A DNA stretch of 64,000 nucleotides, from the NCBI GenBank assembly GCA_947492475.1, contig CANLNM010000002.1, positions 62,001-126,000 of the forward strand, in the 5' to 3' direction. Position numbers and translations under genes: made by a program. The notes beneath the pieces were generated by a model. The model had not been told where the DNA came from. It ran no database searches and saw only the letters and a program-made list of their open reading frames with translations. How positions within the stretch are numbered: position 1 is the stretch's first letter; each line of letters begins with the position of its first letter. Source of the DNA: an uncultured Paracoccaceae bacterium (GTDB taxonomy: Bacteria > Pseudomonadota > Alphaproteobacteria > Rhodobacterales > Rhodobacteraceae). Below, in pieces: positions 55,212 to 64,000 of this stretch.

Positions 55212-56210
55212 TCACTCCAACCGTTTCGCCCGATCTGCCACCCGCTGAACCATAGAAACGGTCGCACCACCTGCCTGACGTATCCCAGCCCCGGCGATCT
55301 CTGCATTTGACCTCGTCCCAAACCTTGCGCGCGCTCGCGACCCTTTGGTGCCAATCAAGCCCTTTGCGAACCCGCCGGGACCGGGAATGCTCGGCGGTCC
55401 GGCCATCATGAAATTGCCTGAGATTGAACGGACGATCAGGGGGGTGGCGATGATCATTCCGCCTGAGAGGAACATCATCATGAAGAAGGGCACCAGCGCG
55501 CCGATGTTACTTGCGCCAGAGGGATCGCCGAGTTCGGTCATCAGCGAGCGGGACATGCCGACGACGGTGGAAAATACCCCTGCTATCACGAGAGGGTAGA
55601 GCGCGTAGGACACCGTGCTGGACAGCCATCGATGGAAGTAGTCCTTGCTAAGGTCGAATAGCGAAAGCGCGATCATGATTGGTGCGATGCCGATCATGAA
55701 GGCCAGCATGATCTTGGCGAAGATCAGGACCAGGCCGCAGAGCGCGCCGATGACGCCCAAAAGGAACGCACCAATCGCGCCGATCAGGGCTCCGGCCATC
55801 CAATGCATGTTGTCTCCGGCGGCGTTCAGGTAGTCACCAAATTCTTCGATGAGATCGTCAAAGGCCCCGGCAAAGTAAGACGCGCCTGCACCGCCCCCGC
55901 CAAGTCCTGCCACCATGCCGCCCGCGAGCTGGTCGAGACCGTTGATGAGGGCGCTGGCCACAGCGTTGAATTGGACCCAGTTCATCGCAAAGAGGGAGAT
56001 CAGCATGAGCTTAAGGGCGAACCAGAAGGCGGTCCGCCCATCCATCGACTTGTACTGAAACACCATGTTGAGAAAGACGCCGATCACCGCGAGCGTCGAG
56101 GCCACCGCAATGACGCCGCCAAGCTGCCCGACGACGTTGACAAAAGTGGTTTGGGCCGCGTCGTCCAGAAAGTTGTCGGTTGTCTCTACCATCCAGGTAA
56201 CGACGCCCAT
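55212..56210 (-). CDS. virB6: VirB6/TrbL-type T4SS inner-membrane channel protein
   Basis: A 332-residue polytopic protein with at least six hydrophobic segments (VGQLGGVIAVASTLAVIGVFL, MAGALIGAIGAFLLGVIGALCGLVLIF, IMLAFMIGIAPIMIALSLF, ALVPFFMMMFLSGGMIIATPL) and a soluble basic C-terminus. It forms part of the inner-membrane channel. It is the last gene of the leftward virB operon. Confidence 0.88.
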   Translation of the reverse strand: MGVVTWMVETTDNFLDDAAQTTFVNVVGQLGGVIAVASTLAVIGVFLNMVFQYKSMDGRTAFWFALKLMLISLFAMNWVQFNAVASALINGLDQLAGGMVAGLGGGGAGASYFAGAFDDLIEEFGDYLNAAGDNMHWMAGALIGAIGAFLLGVIGALCGLVLIFAKIMLAFMIGIAPIMIALSLFDLSKDYFHRWLSSTVSYALYPLVIAGVFSTVVGMSRSLMTELGDPSGASNIGALVPFFMMMFLSGGMIIATPLIVRSISGNFMMAGPPSIPGPGGFAKGLIGTKGSRARARFGTRSNAEIAGAGIRQAGGATVSMVQRVADRAKRLE

Positions 56211-56230
56211 CGGATCCTCCTCGGTTGGAT

Positions 56231-56407
56231 TTAGGCGCTGTCACCAGTGCTACGTTTCAGGAAGGCTTTCAGGATATGTTCGCCGTCAAAATCTGGCACG
56301 ACCGAGACCAGCTCCCAGCCATCTTGTCCAAGGGCCGTCAGCTGCGCTTCGATCTTCGGTGGCTTGGTTTTGGCGGTGTTGATCTGTTCAATCTTGTATT
56401 CAAACAT
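56231..56407 (-). CDS. Small DUF4177-like protein in the virB operon
   Basis: A 58-residue protein (MFEYKIEQINTAKTKPPKIEAQLTALGQDGWELVSVVPDFDG) with the GWELVSV motif of DUF4177-type proteins. Its ATG overlaps the end of virB11 by 8 bases. The frame to 56476 is longer but lies within virB11. Function unknown. Confidence 0.75.
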   Translation of the reverse strand: MFEYKIEQINTAKTKPPKIEAQLTALGQDGWELVSVVPDFDGEHILKAFLKRSTGDSA

Positions 56408-57395
56408 GGGCTGTTTTCTTTGAATGGGCCGGATCAACCGGCAGGTAAAATTCGGTGATGCCGCGTGCGCCTTCATGGCGACCAGCCTGGATGATCACAT
56501 CGATCGAGCGGGTGATGTAGTCGTTCATGTCCTGGTAGGTCATGGGCACGTCGGTTTTCAGGGCGGCGATGGCGAGACGCTGAACCGCCAGCTGAGGGGT
56601 TTCAGCGTGCAGCGTGGTGAGTGAGCCACCATGGCCGGTGTTTATGGCCTCAAGGAAGGTCATGGCCTCTTTGCCGCGCACTTCGCCCAGGACGATGCGG
56701 TCCGGCCGCATGCGAAGGGTGGAGGTCAGCAGGACATCAGCGCTGCGCGTGGCTTCGTCGCGGTCAGACATCAGTGTGACGACATTAGGCTGCGTTGGAC
56801 GTAGTTCGGCGGCTTCTTCGATGGTGATGATGCGCTCATCGGCGGGCACAAAGGAGAGGATCTTACGCGCCGTGACGGTCTTGCCTGTCGAGGTCCCGCC
56901 GGAGACGATCATGTTGAGCTTGTGGGTGACGCAGAACTTGATCGCCGCATCGATGTTGCCGGTGGCCACGACATCGCGCAGCTCGGCATTGCACTTGCGT
57001 CGTGCTCCTTCGTTGCTGCGCTCTTTTCCGAAGAGATAGGACAGCCTGATTTGCTCCAATGGCAGGTCGGCGAAGAACCGCAGAGAAATCGCGTAACCGC
57101 CATCAACTGCGGGGGGCTGGATGACTTGCGCCCGGATTGGGCGGTCTCGGTAGGTGATGCTGACCGACACGATCGGTTTCGTTCGGCTGAGCGTGGTGTT
57201 TGCGGCCGAAGCAATCTGATTGCCCAAATCTCTGATCTCGTTTGGCGAGAGTTGTCGATTGACGTTCCGCATGAAGTGATCACCCTGAAACTCGGCCCAC
57301 AGCGTGCCGTCAGGATTGATGCAAAGCTCGATCAGCTTGGGGTCACGCGCCTCGGGGATCTTGTCCATCGAGCTTTGCAGGTAGCTGGCCGCCAT
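56400..57395 (-). CDS. virB11: VirB11 traffic ATPase
   Basis: A 331-residue hexameric ATPase of the T4SS. Walker A is GGTSTGKT (166-173), followed by the ASP-type box RIITIEEAAEL, Walker B MRPDRIVLGEVRGKEAM and the His box TGHGGSLTTLHAETP. It powers substrate transfer and pilus work with VirB4. It lies 2 bases after virB10. Confidence 0.96.
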   Translation of the reverse strand: MAASYLQSSMDKIPEARDPKLIELCINPDGTLWAEFQGDHFMRNVNRQLSPNEIRDLGNQIASAANTTLSRTKPIVSVSITYRDRPIRAQVIQPPAVDGGYAISLRFFADLPLEQIRLSYLFGKERSNEGARRKCNAELRDVVATGNIDAAIKFCVTHKLNMIVSGGTSTGKTVTARKILSFVPADERIITIEEAAELRPTQPNVVTLMSDRDEATRSADVLLTSTLRMRPDRIVLGEVRGKEAMTFLEAINTGHGGSLTTLHAETPQLAVQRLAIAALKTDVPMTYQDMNDYITRSIDVIIQAGRHEGARGITEFYLPVDPAHSKKTAHV

Positions 57396-57397
57396 GA

Positions 57398-58711
57398 TCA
57401 GAAAATCTCCAGATCGCGGTCGACCATCACGGTGACGCGGGCACCTTGATCGACATAGATCACCGGCGAGACGGAGAGATACTCGCCAATCACGCTTTGC
57501 GCGCTGTCCTGAAGGTCTTCGCCAATGCCCTCGAGCACATCAGAGGTGATCTCATCTTCGGTGTTTTGGGCGGCCACGGCGGGCAAGGCTCCGATCAGCG
57601 ATATAAGGGCGGCTGACCCGAACCGCGTGCCAAAGCGGCTGTCGACAAAGCCGGTCGTGCCGGAGCGGCCCAGTTCATCACCCCCGAAGGCGCTGATTTC
57701 GACTGTCTGGTTGCTGGGAAGAATGATCCGGTCCCAGGCGATCGTCACGCGTTGTTGCGCAATGTCGAGACCGGATTGATACCGCCCTATCAGCCGCGCG
57801 CCGCGTGGGATCAGGATCCGCGAGCCGTCATAGGCGTGGACATCTTCCGATACCATCGCGCGGACCTGACCGGCGAGCGAGCTGTCGATCGCAGTCTCGA
57901 GCACAGCCTGGATCATCGTGCCCTGAACGACCGTGTTAGACGGGTTTACGATCAACTGGGCCTGCGTCACCTCAGCGGGTTCAGCGCCATTGCGGACAAA
58001 GTCTGTATCACCATCGAGTCGACGCTGCTCGGCGGCGGTATCATTGTTGCCGTTTCCAGTGCCCCCGAAGGCGATGATCGGGCTGGCGATACGGGCTTGC
58101 AGTTCCTCAAGTTCGGCTTGCCGCCGCCGCTCGAGCTCTTGAAGACGCAGTTCCTCGGCCGTGGGGCCGGTTGGTGCGGGCGTGCGCGGGGTTTCCAGGC
58201 GCGCAAGCTCCAGATCGTTCTGCAGTCGCTGTATCTGACGTGCGCGTTCTTCCAACTCTTCGCGCAAGACGGCTTGCGTAGCAGCGGCCTCACTGCGCAG
58301 AGCGTCGATTTCTGCGCCCAAGGCATCCAATGCTTCTGTGTCGACGGTTGAGGCTTCGGGTGCTGGCGCGTTGCGCAGGGCTTCAAGCTCTTCCCGCATA
58401 GCGTCCATTTGGGCGCGCAGCTCTCCTGTGTCGCTGGCCGGTTCCGGCTCTGGCGGTGGGGATGTGTCAATTGGTGCAGGCGTGGGCTCGAGCGCACCAA
58501 AGCCCGGTCCGGCCGCTTGGAACTCATCCGGGGACGCGGTTTCCAGGCTGTCGGGTTCAGAGCCTCCAGAGAACAACAGCAAGAGGCCGCCAAGGGCCGC
58601 GATTGCCACAATGCCCAGAGCGATCGTGATAACAGACGGACGTGCCTTCGAGTTTTGTGGTTTGCCTTCAAGCGCTTCGAGGCGCTTCTTAAGCTCAGCT
58701 GTTTCACTCAT
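57398..58711 (-). CDS. virB10: VirB10 T4SS protein
   Basis: A 437-residue protein spanning both membranes. A short cytoplasmic N-terminus, one helix (VITIALGIVAIAALGGLLLLF, about residues 25-46), a Pro/Glu-rich coiled-coil periplasmic stretch to residue 210, then the TrbI/VirB10 domain (VQGTMIQAVLETAIDSSLAGQVRA, ILIPRGARLIGRYQSG, RITVAWDR-like TIAWDRIILP). Overlaps virB9 by 8 bases. Confidence 0.96.
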   Translation of the reverse strand: MSETAELKKRLEALEGKPQNSKARPSVITIALGIVAIAALGGLLLLFSGGSEPDSLETASPDEFQAAGPGFGALEPTPAPIDTSPPPEPEPASDTGELRAQMDAMREELEALRNAPAPEASTVDTEALDALGAEIDALRSEAAATQAVLREELEERARQIQRLQNDLELARLETPRTPAPTGPTAEELRLQELERRRQAELEELQARIASPIIAFGGTGNGNNDTAAEQRRLDGDTDFVRNGAEPAEVTQAQLIVNPSNTVVQGTMIQAVLETAIDSSLAGQVRAMVSEDVHAYDGSRILIPRGARLIGRYQSGLDIAQQRVTIAWDRIILPSNQTVEISAFGGDELGRSGTTGFVDSRFGTRFGSAALISLIGALPAVAAQNTEDEITSDVLEGIGEDLQDSAQSVIGEYLSVSPVIYVDQGARVTVMVDRDLEIF

Positions 58712-59399
58712 CCTGATTTGCCTCGCTCATCTTTTGGACGCAGATCTCGTCCTCACCAAGCCTGAGAACCCATCGATCGCTGACACCTGAGACGCGGATC
58801 ACGCCATCTGGTCGCGCCAGCGCATTTACGCTGCGCTCATTGCCCGCCGACCAGCGAAAGATCGCGGGCAGCGGCGCGTTTGCGGCAAAGCGGAAATAGG
58901 TGAAGGTGCCGTCATCCCAAATCTCGCGCGGGGTGATTTCGGACCGCGCGCTGACGCCATAGGCGTGGTTTGCTGGCGCGTTCGCTGCCACACGCGATTG
59001 CCGTGGTGTCGCTTCGGGATAGGTGAAGCGGATGACATAGAACGTCGGAGAGCTCGCCTCAGTGACGTTGAAATAATAGCTGCGCCGGTTGGTGTAGACG
59101 GTGATATTGGTATGCGCGCCGCGCGAAACCGGCTTGATGGCAAAGGCCTGGCCACCGGGCACGCCGTCCAGAAGGAAGCCTTCGGTATCACCCGCGATGA
59201 TGGAGCGGATGGTCTCACCTTGGCCAAACTCGATGCTGGTCACATGGGTCAGGCTGGTGCGGATGTGGTAGACCTGCCCATCCTGATAGGTGGCCAGCCG
59301 GACGCGGGCATCAAAGGGGCCTTGGCGCGGCTGGGTTTCTGCATAGGCGGATCCAGCAAGCGGAACAATGAGGGCGAGGATCAGAAACAGGCAGCGCAT
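58704..59399 (-). CDS. virB9: VirB9 T4SS outer-membrane-complex protein
   Basis: A 231-residue periplasmic protein. A signal peptide (MRCLFLILALIVPLAGSAYA) precedes the VirB9 domain with YQDGQVYHIRTSLTHVTSIEF, ITVYTNRRSYYFNV and the C-terminal DDGTFTYFRFAANAPLPAIF. It forms the outer core ring with VirB10 and VirB7. Located between virB8 and virB10 with minimal gaps. Confidence 0.95.
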   Translation of the reverse strand: MRCLFLILALIVPLAGSAYAETQPRQGPFDARVRLATYQDGQVYHIRTSLTHVTSIEFGQGETIRSIIAGDTEGFLLDGVPGGQAFAIKPVSRGAHTNITVYTNRRSYYFNVTEASSPTFYVIRFTYPEATPRQSRVAANAPANHAYGVSARSEITPREIWDDGTFTYFRFAANAPLPAIFRWSAGNERSVNALARPDGVIRVSGVSDRWVLRLGEDEICVQKMSEANQDE

Positions 59400-59402
59400 T
59401 GG

Positions 59403-60053
59403 TTACTCCAAACGGTCCGAGCGGATCGCGTATTCGGTGACAGTGAAGCCGAAAGGGTTCTGCCAGACATCGTCGATCGACCGGCTATTCTCGGGCCGAA
59501 ACTCAAACATCAACGTTGCGGTGAAGAGCCCGTTTTGAGAGCCGCGCGGCGAATTGAGCCGCTTGCGCAGGCGCACTTGGGCACGATTGGCGCTGATATG
59601 GGTGATCGACAGTACCTCGACATCAAGCCGCGCATCTGCACCGTAGCTGTCCGGCGGGTAGGCCTCATGGCCGCTGGTCCAAAGCGCGCGCAGTCCTGCG
59701 GAAGCCGCGCCGTCCGACTGGTCCAGGACCCGCCGCACCCGCAAGTCATTGTCGAGCTGATTGTAGGTCTCTCGATCAATGACATAGCGGTAGACCTGTG
59801 CCTCGATGATAGCAGGGCGTTCCGTGAGTGAGACCGCTTCAACCACGGCATTGGGGAGGGCCATACCGGTTTCGCTATCAAAGGGCACGATCATAGGCAG
59901 CGGGTCCACGTCGAGCAGGGCGACAAGAGCAGCGGCGAGGCAGCCTGCCATGCCAAACGCCATACCTGCCAGCCCCAGCTTCTGCCACAAGAGCTCGCGT
60001 CGTCGTGCGCCGTAGACGAGCTCTTCTTCGATGATTTCTACCTCGCTGTTCAT
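59403..60053 (-). CDS. virB8: VirB8 T4SS inner-membrane protein
   Basis: A 216-residue bitopic protein from MNSEVEIIEEELVYG; the ATG at 60053 was chosen over 60149, which is inside virB5. One N-terminal helix (LGLAGMAFGMAGCLAAALVALL) leads to a periplasmic NTF2-like domain (IIEAQVYRYVIDRETYNQLDNDLRVRRVL, FGFTVTEYAIRS). It nucleates the inner-membrane complex. Confidence 0.93.
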   Translation of the reverse strand: MNSEVEIIEEELVYGARRRELLWQKLGLAGMAFGMAGCLAAALVALLDVDPLPMIVPFDSETGMALPNAVVEAVSLTERPAIIEAQVYRYVIDRETYNQLDNDLRVRRVLDQSDGAASAGLRALWTSGHEAYPPDSYGADARLDVEVLSITHISANRAQVRLRKRLNSPRGSQNGLFTATLMFEFRPENSRSIDDVWQNPFGFTVTEYAIRSDRLE

Positions 60054-60057
60054 GGGG

Positions 60058-60837
60058 TCAGTCCGCGCGCAAGTCTGGCAGGGTGAAGTCCATGTAGCGG
60101 CGCTCTTCGGCCAGCGTCGCGGCATCCACCACGCCGGACTGGCCCGCACCGACCGTCTGAATGGCTTCGAGCTCCCACATGCGTGTCATGGCGATGGCCA
60201 GCTCAGCGGTGACACGGGTGTTGTGATCGACGGCTTCTTTGAGCGTTTCCATGTCGGGGATCAGCGAGACCAGCTGCTCGACCCGTTCGAGGGATTGCGC
60301 GGCTTCTTCATAGCTGTTCTCTGCGGCCGCCGACATCACCGCCCCGGTGCCCGCCTGGCTGGCAATGCGCTCGGCCCCCGGATTGCCACTGCTGGCCATG
60401 TCAGAGAGGGTATCTTGGTCGAACCCTGCATCTTCGAGGGCTTGCGTCATGCGGCCTTCCATCTGAGGGGCCGCATTGCCGATCAGGCCACTGAAGTCAC
60501 CGCTCTGGATTTGCCGGATGGTGCCGAGGAGATCGCCGAATTCCTGATCGAGAAGCCCATCAAGGTCGCCGCCCATGGCCATCTCGATGATGTCCGTCGC
60601 GCCGGTCAGGGCGGCATAGGTTTCGTTAAGCGTGTCGAGTTGCTGCTGCACCAGGTCGAGCTGTTCGAGAAGCGTGTCGAGCTGGTCAGTTTGGATCCCG
60701 AAATCCTCCAGCATTTGCTGCAGTTGGCGAATTTCCTGCGCGATGTTGCGTGTGTCGACCGTCGGCACGCCTTGAGCATTTGCAGGAGACGCAACCAACA
60801 ATGCGCAAGTGGCTACGGCAGAAAGAAAGCGGATCAT
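60058..60837 (-). CDS. virB5: VirB5-like T4SS protein
   Basis: A 259-residue exported protein: signal peptide MIRFLSAVATCALLVASPANA then a helical, Gln-rich periplasmic body (IRQLQQMLEDFGIQTDQLDTLLEQLDLVQQQL) of the VirB5/TrbJ type, a minor pilus-tip component. The start overlaps the preceding gene by 4 bases. Confidence 0.85.
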   Translation of the reverse strand: MIRFLSAVATCALLVASPANAQGVPTVDTRNIAQEIRQLQQMLEDFGIQTDQLDTLLEQLDLVQQQLDTLNETYAALTGATDIIEMAMGGDLDGLLDQEFGDLLGTIRQIQSGDFSGLIGNAAPQMEGRMTQALEDAGFDQDTLSDMASSGNPGAERIASQAGTGAVMSAAAENSYEEAAQSLERVEQLVSLIPDMETLKEAVDHNTRVTAELAIAMTRMWELEAIQTVGAGQSGVVDAATLAEERRYMDFTLPDLRAD

Positions 60838-61982
60838 CGGAGTGCCTCCAGATCGAATTGCATGAAGTCTTGTTCGTGTGCCTGCGCGGCCGCCATGCCC
60901 AGCTCTGCCGCACTGAGCGGGCGGGTATGGGCGGCTTTGAGGCGCGTGCGGATCGCTATCAGGCGAGCGAGTTCTGCCCGCGCATAGGTGTTGAGCGACA
61001 TGGCCGCGTGAATGTCGTCAGTTTCGCCAATGCGTCTGATGATGTCCTGCACCCGAAGCGCGGCCGCTTGCACTGAGACCAGTGAGTAGTCGCCATAGAC
61101 CCCTGCGCCGAAGGAGGTGAGGCTCATGGTCGAGTTTGCGAGCAGAACCGGATCAATCGTGCCGAGCGCATCAACACCGCCGACGCGGGCAAGGTAAAGG
61201 TTGTAGCGCTCCGGGATGACCTGAACGTAATGCTGGGTCTCAGCAAAGGGCGGCACGCCGCTGTAGCGCTGCACATTACCCGGACCGGCATTGTAGGCCG
61301 CGAGCCCATGAATGATGTTGCCGTCAAACATGTCCAGCATCTGCGCCAGATAGCGCGCGCCGCCGGTGACCTGGATGTAGGGGTTTTCATAGTAGGCCGG
61401 ATAAATCCCGAGATCCTGAGCCGTTCCGGGCATAATCTGGGTTAGGCCGAACGCGCCGACGGGGGAGCGCGCGCCGATTGTGAAGCGGCTTTCTTGCCAG
61501 ATCAGCGCCTGCAAAAGACAGCGCCATTGCTTGGGCGACAGGCCTGCAGCGCGCACACCGGACATATGGTGCGTTTCTTGGGCGGCACGAATGATCAGCT
61601 GTTCAATCGATCCCGAGGCATCGCCGAACATTTGTGCCGCGCCGGGGTTCGGATCGACCGAACCATAGAGCGTGCCTGCGGCGCTTTCAGGTGTTGAACC
61701 AGCTTCTAGGCTTGCGACCAGTGCGCCAGAATTCCCGCTGGCCAACGTCGTGGCATCAAGGATGTCTTCCAGCGCCTGGAGTTGTTCCTGCTCGAGCTCT
61801 TCAAGCTCTTTCTCTTTGGTCAAACGATCCCGCTGTAATGCCAGATCTTGTTCGCCCTGCTGCAACACGCGCTCGCGCTGAAAGAACATACCTGCATCAA
61901 AGGTGGGTACACCTTGGGCAAATGCCATTGGCGCGTTGAGCCACACCAAACCAGCAAGGATATGCGGGCGAAGGCTATTCAT
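60834..61982 (-). CDS. virB1: VirB1-like lytic transglycosylase
   Basis: A 382-residue exported enzyme that opens peptidoglycan for the channel. Signal peptide LRPHILAGLVWLNAPMAFA; a coiled-coil (about 30-75); then an SLT domain with catalytic Glu in IWQESRFTIGARSPVGAFGLTQ, GGARYLAQML and AYNAGPGNVQRY. The ATG at 61982 was preferred to 62042, which lies within the lipoprotein gene. Confidence 0.9.
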   Translation of the reverse strand: MNSLRPHILAGLVWLNAPMAFAQGVPTFDAGMFFQRERVLQQGEQDLALQRDRLTKEKELEELEQEQLQALEDILDATTLASGNSGALVASLEAGSTPESAAGTLYGSVDPNPGAAQMFGDASGSIEQLIIRAAQETHHMSGVRAAGLSPKQWRCLLQALIWQESRFTIGARSPVGAFGLTQIMPGTAQDLGIYPAYYENPYIQVTGGARYLAQMLDMFDGNIIHGLAAYNAGPGNVQRYSGVPPFAETQHYVQVIPERYNLYLARVGGVDALGTIDPVLLANSTMSLTSFGAGVYGDYSLVSVQAAALRVQDIIRRIGETDDIHAAMSLNTYARAELARLIAIRTRLKAAHTRPLSAAELGMAAAQAHEQDFMQFDLEALR

Positions 61983-62133
61983 GCAGCGAACCAATCGGCC
62001 CGAGTAACTCGAAATTGCAGTTGCTGCGGCTGACCTCGGCAAAGGAGTTGAAGCATTCGGCTTCTGACGGCCGGTATTCCGCGCAGGCTGTCAGGGTCAA
62101 AAGGGTGAGGGTCAGCACACAAAGGCTACGCAT
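61975..62133 (-). CDS. Small VirB7-like lipoprotein
   Basis: A 52-residue lipoprotein: signal helix MRSLCVLTLTLLTL followed by lipobox LTAC, then EYRPSEAECFNSFAEVSRSNC. It overlaps the end of virB4 and the start of virB1, so it is coupled in the operon. Size and place fit VirB7, which stabilises VirB9; the sequence is too short to be sure. Confidence 0.75.
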   Translation of the reverse strand: MRSLCVLTLTLLTLTACAEYRPSEAECFNSFAEVSRSNCNFELLGPIGSLHE

Positions 62134-64000
62134 CTATCTGTCTCCAAAATTCGGGGTTCTGGCGGTAATCCGCGCCGACCAGCGCCTCGCCTTTTTCCAT
62201 GCCGCCAAGGATCGTGAGGTAAGGGCCAAGCGCGCTGAGATCGGCGTCGATCACGACCGAGCCTTGATCGTCACGCACCAGTGCCAGACGGGAGTTGCTG
62301 CCGGTGCCGAGCAAAACACTGAGCTCTTTCTCAGAAAGGCCCAGCATGGTGTAATCACTGGCCGAGGCGCGGATGTTGGGCAGAAGGAGCTGCGTCGGCA
62401 CGGCCTCGACAATCGTCTTGCCGGTGCGGGTTTTCTCAAGCTGGCTTGCGTATTGGGTCATCATCACGACGACGGCGTTCTGTTTGCGCGCCGTGACCAG
62501 CCAATTGCTCAGCCGGTCGGCAAAATACGGGTTGTCGAGCGCCTTCCAGGCCTCATCGATGATGATCAATGTCGGTTTGCGATCCTCGATCACACGCTCC
62601 ACCCGCCGAAACAGGTAAGAGAGGACCGCCATGCGTTCCTTCTCGCTTTCGCTGTCGAGAATGCCGGTCAGGTCGAACCCAACAACATCACCATCGAGCG
62701 AGAAGGTATCCTCAGCGCTCTGTCCGAAGATCCAGCCATATCGGCCATCTGCGGTCCATTCCTGAATCCGTTCGAACATATCCCCTTCATCTGCCCCCGC
62801 CACAAAGAGGGAGGCCAAATCTTGCCAGTTGCGAAGGGCGGCATCGCTCGCCCCGGCGTTCTGGCGCACCACCTCTTGGATGCGGTTGATCTGAACCGGG
62901 CTCAGAGGCTTGTCGGCGCGATGTAGCAGTGTGGCCAACCAATCGGATAGCCAAGCTTGGCCGCGCCCATCGATTTCGGTGCGCAGCGGGTTGAGACCGG
63001 TTGCTTCGCCTGCCTTAATGGCGCTGTAGCACCCACCATTGGCCCGCACGGCCATTTCCATGCCAGCGCGATAGTCGAACACGAACACGCGCGCTTCGCA
63101 GCGCCGGGCTTGGGTCATGAGGAAGGCCGACAACACCGATTTGCCTGAGCCAGGACGGCCGAGGATCAAAGTATGACCACCGGTCGGCTCTTTGTCTGGC
63201 TGACCAGCCTCATGGTAGTTGAAAAAGAAACCAGATCGTTCAGGTGTCGGGAAGAGAGTGATCGGCTTGCCCCAAGGAACTCTATCACCCGGCTTGCCCA
63301 GTTGACCGCGATGCAGCGCTGCGAGATCGGCAAAGTTCGTGTTGGTGATAGCGGCCTTGCGGCTGCGCATCTGTCCATTTCCCGGATGCTGCGCGAAATA
63401 ATGGGTCCGCGCCGCAAAACTCTCATTCACCAGATTTACCCCTTCACTGGCAGCTATATTGCGCACCTCGGCGGCGATTGTTTCCAGCTTCTCCTCGGTC
63501 TCGGCGAAGACCGTGACCGTCATGTGATGATCACCAAAGCTGAGGCGCTTGGATTCCAGATCATCGAGCGCGTCGACCAGTTCTTCGGCTAATGAGATGG
63601 CCCCGTCATCGCTGGCCTTCATCAGGCGTTGTTGGCGCCTAATCCGGCTGGCCATGATGTTGCTGTTGATCGGCGTGAAAGAATGCGTCACCACCATGTC
63701 AACAGGCAGGTTCAGCTCATCGAACATGGTGCAGTTGGTTTTGGCTGGATAGGTCTTGATGGCAAAGCTGCTGCCAAATCGCTTGCCCGCCGTCCCATCG
63801 TCCAGTGTAAAGCCTCGCCCCTGAAACGTGACGCGCGTGTTGGCCACATCCTCGGCAATGATGCCAAAGCGGGATTTTGCAAAGAGCGGTCGTTCCTGGC
63901 CGATATTGAGCGCCCCGAGGAACCCGAGTAGCTCGCCGCTTTCGGCCCCAAGAAGGCGCGGGTTCATCTCGGCACATGACGACAGCAGAAAACCGACGAC
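62126..64000 (-). CDS. virB4: VirB4 T4SS ATPase (5' end outside window)
   Basis: The frame is open to the window edge (VVGFLLSSCAEMNPRLLGAE), so about 624 residues of the usual near-800 are visible. Walker A is LGRPGSGKS, preceded by GFFFNYHEAGQPDKEPTGGHT, with Walker B in PTLIIIDEAWKALDN and the motif VMMTQYASQ. It energises assembly and transfer. The last 8 bases overlap the lipoprotein gene. Confidence 0.96.
   Translation of the reverse strand, partial: VVGFLLSSCAEMNPRLLGAESGELLGFLGALNIGQERPLFAKSRFGIIAEDVANTRVTFQGRGFTLDDGTAGKRFGSSFAIKTYPAKTNCTMFDELNLPVDMVVTHSFTPINSNIMASRIRRQQRLMKASDDGAISLAEELVDALDDLESKRLSFGDHHMTVTVFAETEEKLETIAAEVRNIAASEGVNLVNESFAARTHYFAQHPGNGQMRSRKAAITNTNFADLAALHRGQLGKPGDRVPWGKPITLFPTPERSGFFFNYHEAGQPDKEPTGGHTLILGRPGSGKSVLSAFLMTQARRCEARVFVFDYRAGMEMAVRANGGCYSAIKAGEATGLNPLRTEIDGRGQAWLSDWLATLLHRADKPLSPVQINRIQEVVRQNAGASDAALRNWQDLASLFVAGADEGDMFERIQEWTADGRYGWIFGQSAEDTFSLDGDVVGFDLTGILDSESEKERMAVLSYLFRRVERVIEDRKPTLIIIDEAWKALDNPYFADRLSNWLVTARKQNAVVVMMTQYASQLEKTRTGKTIVEAVPTQLLLPNIRASASDYTMLGLSEKELSVLLGTGSNSRLALVRDDQGSVVIDADLSALGPYLTILGGMEKGEALVGADYRQNPEFWRQIDA

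Larger units (their letters stand above)
29053..64000. mobile_element. Integrative and conjugative element, left part (right end outside window)
   Basis: From the tRNA-Cys fragment to the window edge the genes are those of a conjugative element: HTH replication-type protein, cargo, ArdC, MobC, MobA/VirD2 relaxase, VirD4 and a VirB type IV secretion operon still open at base 64000. Toxin-antitoxin and defence genes fill the spaces between conserved blocks. Confidence 0.85.

Noticed and set aside
62015..62926. 303-codon plus frame
   Set aside because: Antisense to virB4, whose Walker motifs are certain.

Overview
The window looks like the chromosome of a marine alphaproteobacterium of the Rhodobacteraceae (Roseobacter group). 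This rests on gene content and order: folP-glmM, an aa3-type ctaD, an arsRC/GAPDH/arsJ arsenate operon, two adjacent Lrp genes and a LytTR protein beside lipB. No ribosomal RNA or CRISPR array is visible.

Positions 1 to about 25,640 are ordinary core chromosome: folP (cut by the window edge), glmM, a secreted small protein, an EamA exporter, ilvC, two Lrp/AsnC regulators, a class V aminotransferase, a UbiH-type hydroxylase, a pyrimidine 5'-nucleotidase, a GntR regulator, two glycosyltransferases, carA, a YqeY protein, membrane proteins, ctaD, a homocysteine methyltransferase, an AEC transporter, the arsenate operon, lipB, a LytTR protein and tRNA-Leu(GAG). Points of note are a small secreted-protein gene whose start and body lie in different frames across a run of ten T, a palindrome over the arsRC start codon, and a perfect FNR-type box between ctaD and its divergent neighbour.

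Positions 25,642 to 29,052 are a decayed prophage-like segment. It holds C-terminal remnants of a serine recombinase and a C5 cytosine methyltransferase meeting head to head at one deletion scar, two small coupled genes, and an intact tyrosine integrase. It ends in a 3' fragment of tRNA-Cys.

From there to the right edge lies an integrative and conjugative element (ICE) whose far end is outside the window. Its left part carries an iteron-bearing HTH replication-type gene and cargo: an HTH/PIN toxin-antitoxin pair, an orphan HipB with twin operators, hipBA, and a five-gene putative defence operon (m6A methyltransferase, PD-(D/E)XK nuclease, SF2 helicase, GIY-YIG nuclease, PIN-like protein). Next come ArdC and small genes behind two long hairpin-rich leaders of the same design, which may act as single-stranded-DNA promoters during conjugative entry. 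Then follow a candidate oriT, a MobC-like protein, a VirD2/MobA relaxase and VirD4. An ietAS defence pair (AAA ATPase plus subtilase) with a WGR protein sits between virD4 and the leftward virB operon: virB4 (cut), lipoprotein, virB1, virB5, virB8, virB9, virB10, virB11, a small protein, virB6.

The most interesting parts are the five-gene nuclease/helicase/methyltransferase operon, the duplicated structured leaders, and the tRNA-Cys junction that implies stacked insertions at one tRNA gene.
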